In this document: piece by piece, positions 61,563 through 64,000 of the stretch | Layout of the letters: every line of letters begins with the position of its first letter | How positions within the stretch are numbered: the stretch's first letter is position 1 | Assembly (NCBI GenBank): GCA_937920235.1 | Contig: CALGUK010000033.1 | Location: 130,887-194,886, forward strand | Length of the DNA stretch: 64,000 nucleotides | Direction of reading: 5' to 3' | Source of the DNA: an uncultured Clostridia bacterium | Lineage (GTDB): Bacteria > Bacillota > Clostridia > Oscillospirales > Acutalibacteraceae | Translations under genes and position numbers: made by a program | The notes under the pieces: model-generated | Seen by the model: the letters and a program-made list of their open reading frames with translations, nothing else | Databases searched by the model: none | Told to the model about the DNA's origin: nothing

Positions 61563-62165
61563 ATGTTTGAATTACATGATATTGTTAGAGTAAAAAAAGA
61601 ATACCCTGAACTATCTTTAACACCCAAAAATATTGGAACTATTGTTGATATTCATAACGGTGGCGAGGCTTATACTGTTGAGTTTATAGATGAAAATTTG
61701 GAAACTGTAGAAGAAGCTCTTTATAGAGAATTTGCCGAAAGTGAGTTGGAAAAGGCTACAATCATACACGGTTTGGACTTGCCAAACGAAGTTTCAGAAA
61801 GAAATTCACTCATAATGTTGAAACAGTTAGGCATTACGAAAGAAGATATAGAGAACTGCGAGATAGATGACACAGATTACATATGTAATGATGATAATGT
61901 TTTAGAACAACTTATTGCCATTAGAAATATGACAGATGAGGAATTTGATAAGTATCAATGTGAAGTTCTAAAAAAAGAATATTTACCTTTCATAATTGTT
62001 GATGAGAACGAAAATATTATCGGCTTTAAAAGTGATACTCCTATAAATGCAAAGAGGGCCGCTAAAGAACACATTTTGATGAGCAAGAAGTTTGATGATA
62101 TAACAAACTGTGAATATTGGGACAATCTAATTGAACAGTTAGGGTTATCTGATATTAAATTATGA
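61563..62165 (+). CDS. DUF4926-like protein of unknown function
   Basis: 200 residues. The first 65 (FELHDIVRVKKEYPELSLTP, GTIVDIHNGGEAYTVEFIDE) match the DUF4926 beta domain, which usually forms a separate small protein. The remaining 130 residues (GLDLPNEVSERNSLIMLKQL, IDDTDYICNDDNVLEQLIAI) are unassigned. AAGAGG lies before ATG 61563. Possible immunity-type protein; not established. Confidence 0.55.
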   Translation: MFELHDIVRVKKEYPELSLTPKNIGTIVDIHNGGEAYTVEFIDENLETVEEALYREFAESELEKATIIHGLDLPNEVSERNSLIMLKQLGITKEDIENCEIDDTDYICNDDNVLEQLIAIRNMTDEEFDKYQCEVLKKEYLPFIIVDENENIIGFKSDTPINAKRAAKEHILMSKKFDDITNCEYWDNLIEQLGLSDIKL

Positions 62166-62206
62166 GAGAGGTAAAACTCTCGGGCTGGTAATATGGGGAG
62201 GAAATA

Positions 62207-62392
62207 TTGTTGTTTAATGACATTTTTAACGAACAAATGACAAGTAATGAAGCAAGAATGGCGTTCTTTGAGGCTGTTGAAGGAAAAACAAAAGAGGAAG
62301 TTGAGCAAATCAAATCTGCATATTTTGAAGTGCTGCATAAAATCACCGAAAGAGAAATGCGACTTGCAGGAGAAGGCTGGTTGATTGATTGA
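62207..62392 (+). CDS. Small helical protein of unknown function
   Basis: 61 residues, start TTG 62207 with GGGGAGG 5 bp upstream. NDIFNEQMTSNEARMAFFEA then VEGKTKEEVEQIKSAYFEV suggests three helices. It lies in the string of small genes; no family known. Confidence 0.5.
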   Translation: MLFNDIFNEQMTSNEARMAFFEAVEGKTKEEVEQIKSAYFEVLHKITEREMRLAGEGWLID

Positions 62393-62419
62393 AAATATAC
62401 TGTTAAAGGGGTGTAGGCA

Positions 62420-62827
62420 TTGAGTAGAGGTATAGGTGGTAACTGTCGTATCTTAGAAGAAGACGAACATACTGTAATTTATGAATACGGCGGATACAAT
62501 CTTAATAAACCGGAATATAGAAATCCCGATTATATTTTTGATGGAATCATAACCATTGAAAAAAGCGCTCTTGTTGAGCCGGAGATACATACAAAGATCA
62601 AACGAACACAAGGTGGACAGAAAAAACTGGTTACGAAAAGAGTTCTAAGAGAAGTTCCGTATATGGAACTCATCGAATCAGGCAAAATTGAGATTCAGAA
62701 TTGTAGCAACTGTTGGCACACGTTTCCATCAGGAAAGGATATAATTGCTTATTATTTGATATTTCACATTTTTGACAAGTATCAGGAAGATGGGGTTTTA
62801 CCGTCAACCGTTAGTTATAATGTTTGA
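62420..62827 (+). CDS. Unknown protein, last gene of the small-gene string
   Basis: 135 residues from TTG 62420, with AAAGGGGTG upstream. It begins MSRGIGGNCRILEEDEHTVI and has YEYGGYNLNKPEYRNPDYIF and a final CSNCWHTFPSGKDIIAYYLI. I have seen such proteins downstream of toxin cassettes in Firmicutes but cannot name a family. Confidence 0.55.
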   Translation: MSRGIGGNCRILEEDEHTVIYEYGGYNLNKPEYRNPDYIFDGIITIEKSALVEPEIHTKIKRTQGGQKKLVTKRVLREVPYMELIESGKIEIQNCSNCWHTFPSGKDIIAYYLIFHIFDKYQEDGVLPSTVSYNV

Positions 62828-62900
62828 GGATTGGAATAAATCATATCGTAATTAATGTTTTCTTGAAAGTCGAAATTAACCTTTTTTACATTTTTATCAA

Positions 62901-62932
62901 AGAGTCGCGGTGTCGCGGCTCTTAATTTTTTG
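62901..62932 (+). terminator. Intrinsic terminator of the small-gene string
   Basis: AGAGTCGCG (62901-62909) pairs with CGCGGCTCT (62914-62922) with one G-T, followed by TAATTTTTTG. Confidence 0.85.
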
Positions 62933-62951
62933 TGTAAAAGAGGTTTTTTCT

Positions 62952-63185
62952 ATGTTAGACAGAACAGAGTATGAAAATTATTGGTATGCGTTCCAACAAA
63001 AGTTGGACAAAATCTTGGCTGAGCGTAATATGACCTACCGAGGATTAAGCATTAAGCTTGGCAAATCACCGGGATATATCTATGATATTGTTAACCGAAG
63101 GATTGATCCGTCAGCTATAGCCTTATTTGAAATTGCGGCATATTTTGACAGCACAATATGGGATTTTTTAAATATTACCAAGTAA
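62952..63185 (+). CDS. Small XRE-family regulator
   Basis: 77 residues from ATG 62952, AGAGG 8 bp upstream. The HTH is in ILAERNMTYRGLSIKLGKSP then GYIYDIVNRRIDPSAI, ending DSTIWDFLNITK. This is the compact form common on mobile DNA. It may control the neighbouring RNA unit or the accessory island. Confidence 0.78.
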   Translation: MLDRTEYENYWYAFQQKLDKILAERNMTYRGLSIKLGKSPGYIYDIVNRRIDPSAIALFEIAAYFDSTIWDFLNITK

Positions 63186-63230
63186 AAGTCCCGGGGCATC
63201 GTTTGTCAAACAACACATCATGCAAATCTA

Positions 63231-63259
63231 TTGACTATAAAAAATCCGCGTGTTAAACT
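63231..63259 (+). promoter_or_regulatory. Promoter of a candidate small RNA
   Basis: TTGACT (63231-63236), 17-bp spacer, TAAACT (63254-63259). Confidence 0.55.
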
Positions 63260-63265
63260 GACTAT

Positions 63266-63428
63266 GCTACATTTAAAATAAAGCAGGAGTGTTTTAAAAA
63301 GATAACGAAAATTGCAATGTTCCGAAAGGGTTAATTGCGCTTGTTTGTTATGCTTGGCTCCTGCGTATAGGGCAAAGGCAAAAGGACTGCAAGTTAGCAC
63401 TTAACCTTGAGGGTTGAGTGCTTTTTTG
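63266..63428 (+). ncRNA. Candidate structured small RNA (about 160 nt)
   Basis: Starts just after the promoter at 63231-63259 and ends in a strong terminator. Nested complementary segments fit one long hairpin: GCAGGAG (63283) with CTCCTGC (63358), ATAAC (63302) with GTTAT (63347), GCAAT (63314) with ATTGC (63334), capped by TCC-GAAA-GGG (63321-63330). There is no ORF with a ribosome site inside. I do not recognise the RNA family; it is not SRP RNA, tmRNA or 6S by its motifs. It could be a regulatory RNA tied to the adjacent element. Confidence 0.55.
63396..63428 (+). terminator. Terminator of the candidate small RNA
   Basis: AGCACTTAACC pairs with GGTTGAGTGCT (one G-T), 5-nt loop, then TTTTTTG. 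Confidence 0.85.
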
Positions 63429-63439
63429 TTATCTTTTTG

Positions 63440-64000
63440 CCTTCTTTTTATGTTTTGTTCTCCGGTAAGTGACGGGTTCAAAATAAATGCATAAAGGAAG
63501 GTGGTTCGAAATGATTGTTTTTGACACGGGAAGTTAATTGCATCAAAAGTTTGGTGCCGAGTACAGCAGTCTGAGTTCTGCGACTGACTGAGAATCACTA
63601 GCAGAAAGCCCTTTGAAGTTAGGTTAAACTTCATCAGTCGATGCTCTAAGGCTGATTATCTGTATAACCGAAGAAGTGGAAATATGGAATTAAAGAGCTA
63701 TCACAGTTACGGCAACGGACAGGGTGATATATGGAAGATGGGCGACACATTTTTAATCGACCTATCATGTTGCTCGGTTTTATGATTTCCCGAAATAAAT
63801 CAGAACCCACTTTCACGCAGTGGTCTGAAGTATGAGAGTAGGAAGAGCCGTGATATACAAAGCCCTTCACAAAGGCGATGTGAATTAAAATGTGCGGATA
63901 GCAGAGCCGTTACGAAACAAGGATTGTTCGACTGCGAACCTGCGCACACGGCAGACCGGATGGTACAGTGTGACAAAACCACTTGTGCACAGTGGGCGAA
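63440..64000. other. Uncoded, helix-rich region running off the window (candidate large RNA)
   Basis: All frames are broken by stops or lack ribosome sites; the open frames on the minus strand have no protein-like character. Many local helices are possible: CAGTC/GACTG (63568-63587), GAAGTT/AACTTC (63616-63633), ATCAGTC/GGCTGAT just after, TTCG-ACTG-CGAA (63928-63939), GTGCG/CGCAC with GCCGT/ACGGC interlocked (63892-63955) and CCACT/AGTGG (63980-63996). GC content is higher than nearby. It may be a large non-coding RNA or the RNA part of a mobile element, cut by the window edge. Confidence 0.45.

Noticed and set aside
63530..63560. Short plus-strand ORF MIVFDTGS with a GGAAGGTGG site upstream
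   Set aside because: Only eight codons; could be a leader peptide but there is nothing to support translation over RNA structure.
63892..63955. Group II intron 5' end (GTGCG start)
   Set aside because: GTGCG alone is weak; the usual following domain I text is absent and domain V cannot be inspected within the window.
63646..63982. Minus-strand ORFs of 74 and 60 codons in the right-end region
   Set aside because: No ribosome sites, odd composition (high Cys/His/Ser) and overlap with stem-rich sequence; more likely shadows of a structured RNA.

Overview
The window is AT-rich DNA from a low-GC, endospore-forming member of the Clostridia, most like a gut Oscillospiraceae/Ruminococcaceae-type anaerobe. 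This rests on the cotJABC spore-coat genes, the lipoprotein-type binding proteins, strong AAGGAGG ribosome sites, TTGACA/TATAAT promoters and the family make-up. It is a contiguous chromosomal segment, cut inside an amino-acid permease gene on the left and inside an uncoded, structure-rich stretch on the right.

Layout. 1-1174: end of a polar amino-acid ABC transporter. 1206-5339: a surface cohesin-domain protein, a flavin reductase-rubredoxin, an NhaC antiporter with an unusual Cys-rich N-terminus and a cytidylate-kinase-like protein. 5360-10165: a complete branched-chain amino-acid ABC transporter (livK, livH, livM, livG, livF), with a hairpin and a second promoter separating livK from the membrane and ATPase genes. 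10327-14198: a membrane M28 peptidase, and an acyl-CoA synthetase-like ligase divergent from a TetR regulator, with a palindromic operator candidate between them. 14228-26440: a 5'-truncated gene, then about 11.4 kb bounded by two imperfect 68-69 bp direct repeats; the right-hand copy is the 3' end and terminator of an intact tRNA-Pro(GGG). Inside is a two-gene membrane-LuxR/XRE regulator and a divergent nine-gene run coding for zinc-ribbon, SPFH, TPM and lipoprotein products. That run resembles the Bacillus subtilis ydjGHI (PspA-associated) envelope module, without a PspA gene.

26627-38028: an exo/endonuclease-phosphatase, an ABC-F ATPase, a MATE exporter, an FAD-dependent dehydrogenase, and a purine unit (xpt, BMP lipoprotein, nucleoside ABC ATPase and two permeases). 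38131-46178: a maltodextrin unit (binding protein, two permeases, MsmX-like ATPase, 4-alpha-glucanotransferase, glycogen phosphorylase) forming an uptake-and-phosphorolysis pathway. 46270-48085: Nudix, biotin ligase, BioY. 48154-52648 (minus): a deoxynucleoside catabolic operon deoC-deoB-cdd-pdp, headed by a membrane protein with a Cys-rich tail and ending with a GNAT gene. 52771-53983: cotJABC and a small membrane protein.

53984-64000 is accessory. It holds a Fic toxin with an upstream antitoxin-like gene, a type IIL (MmeI-like) restriction-modification gene co-directional with a DUF5677 gene and a small ORF, a string of small immunity-like genes of unknown function, a small XRE regulator, a promoter-hairpin-terminator unit that looks like a small RNA, and finally about 560 bp without a credible ORF that can form many helices and runs off the window. 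The most attractive leads are the repeat-bounded zinc-ribbon/SPFH cluster, the two RNA candidates at the right end, the extracytoplasmic CxxC domain on the NhaC antiporter, and the hybrid Fic antitoxin. All family assignments are from reading the sequence; no database search was run.
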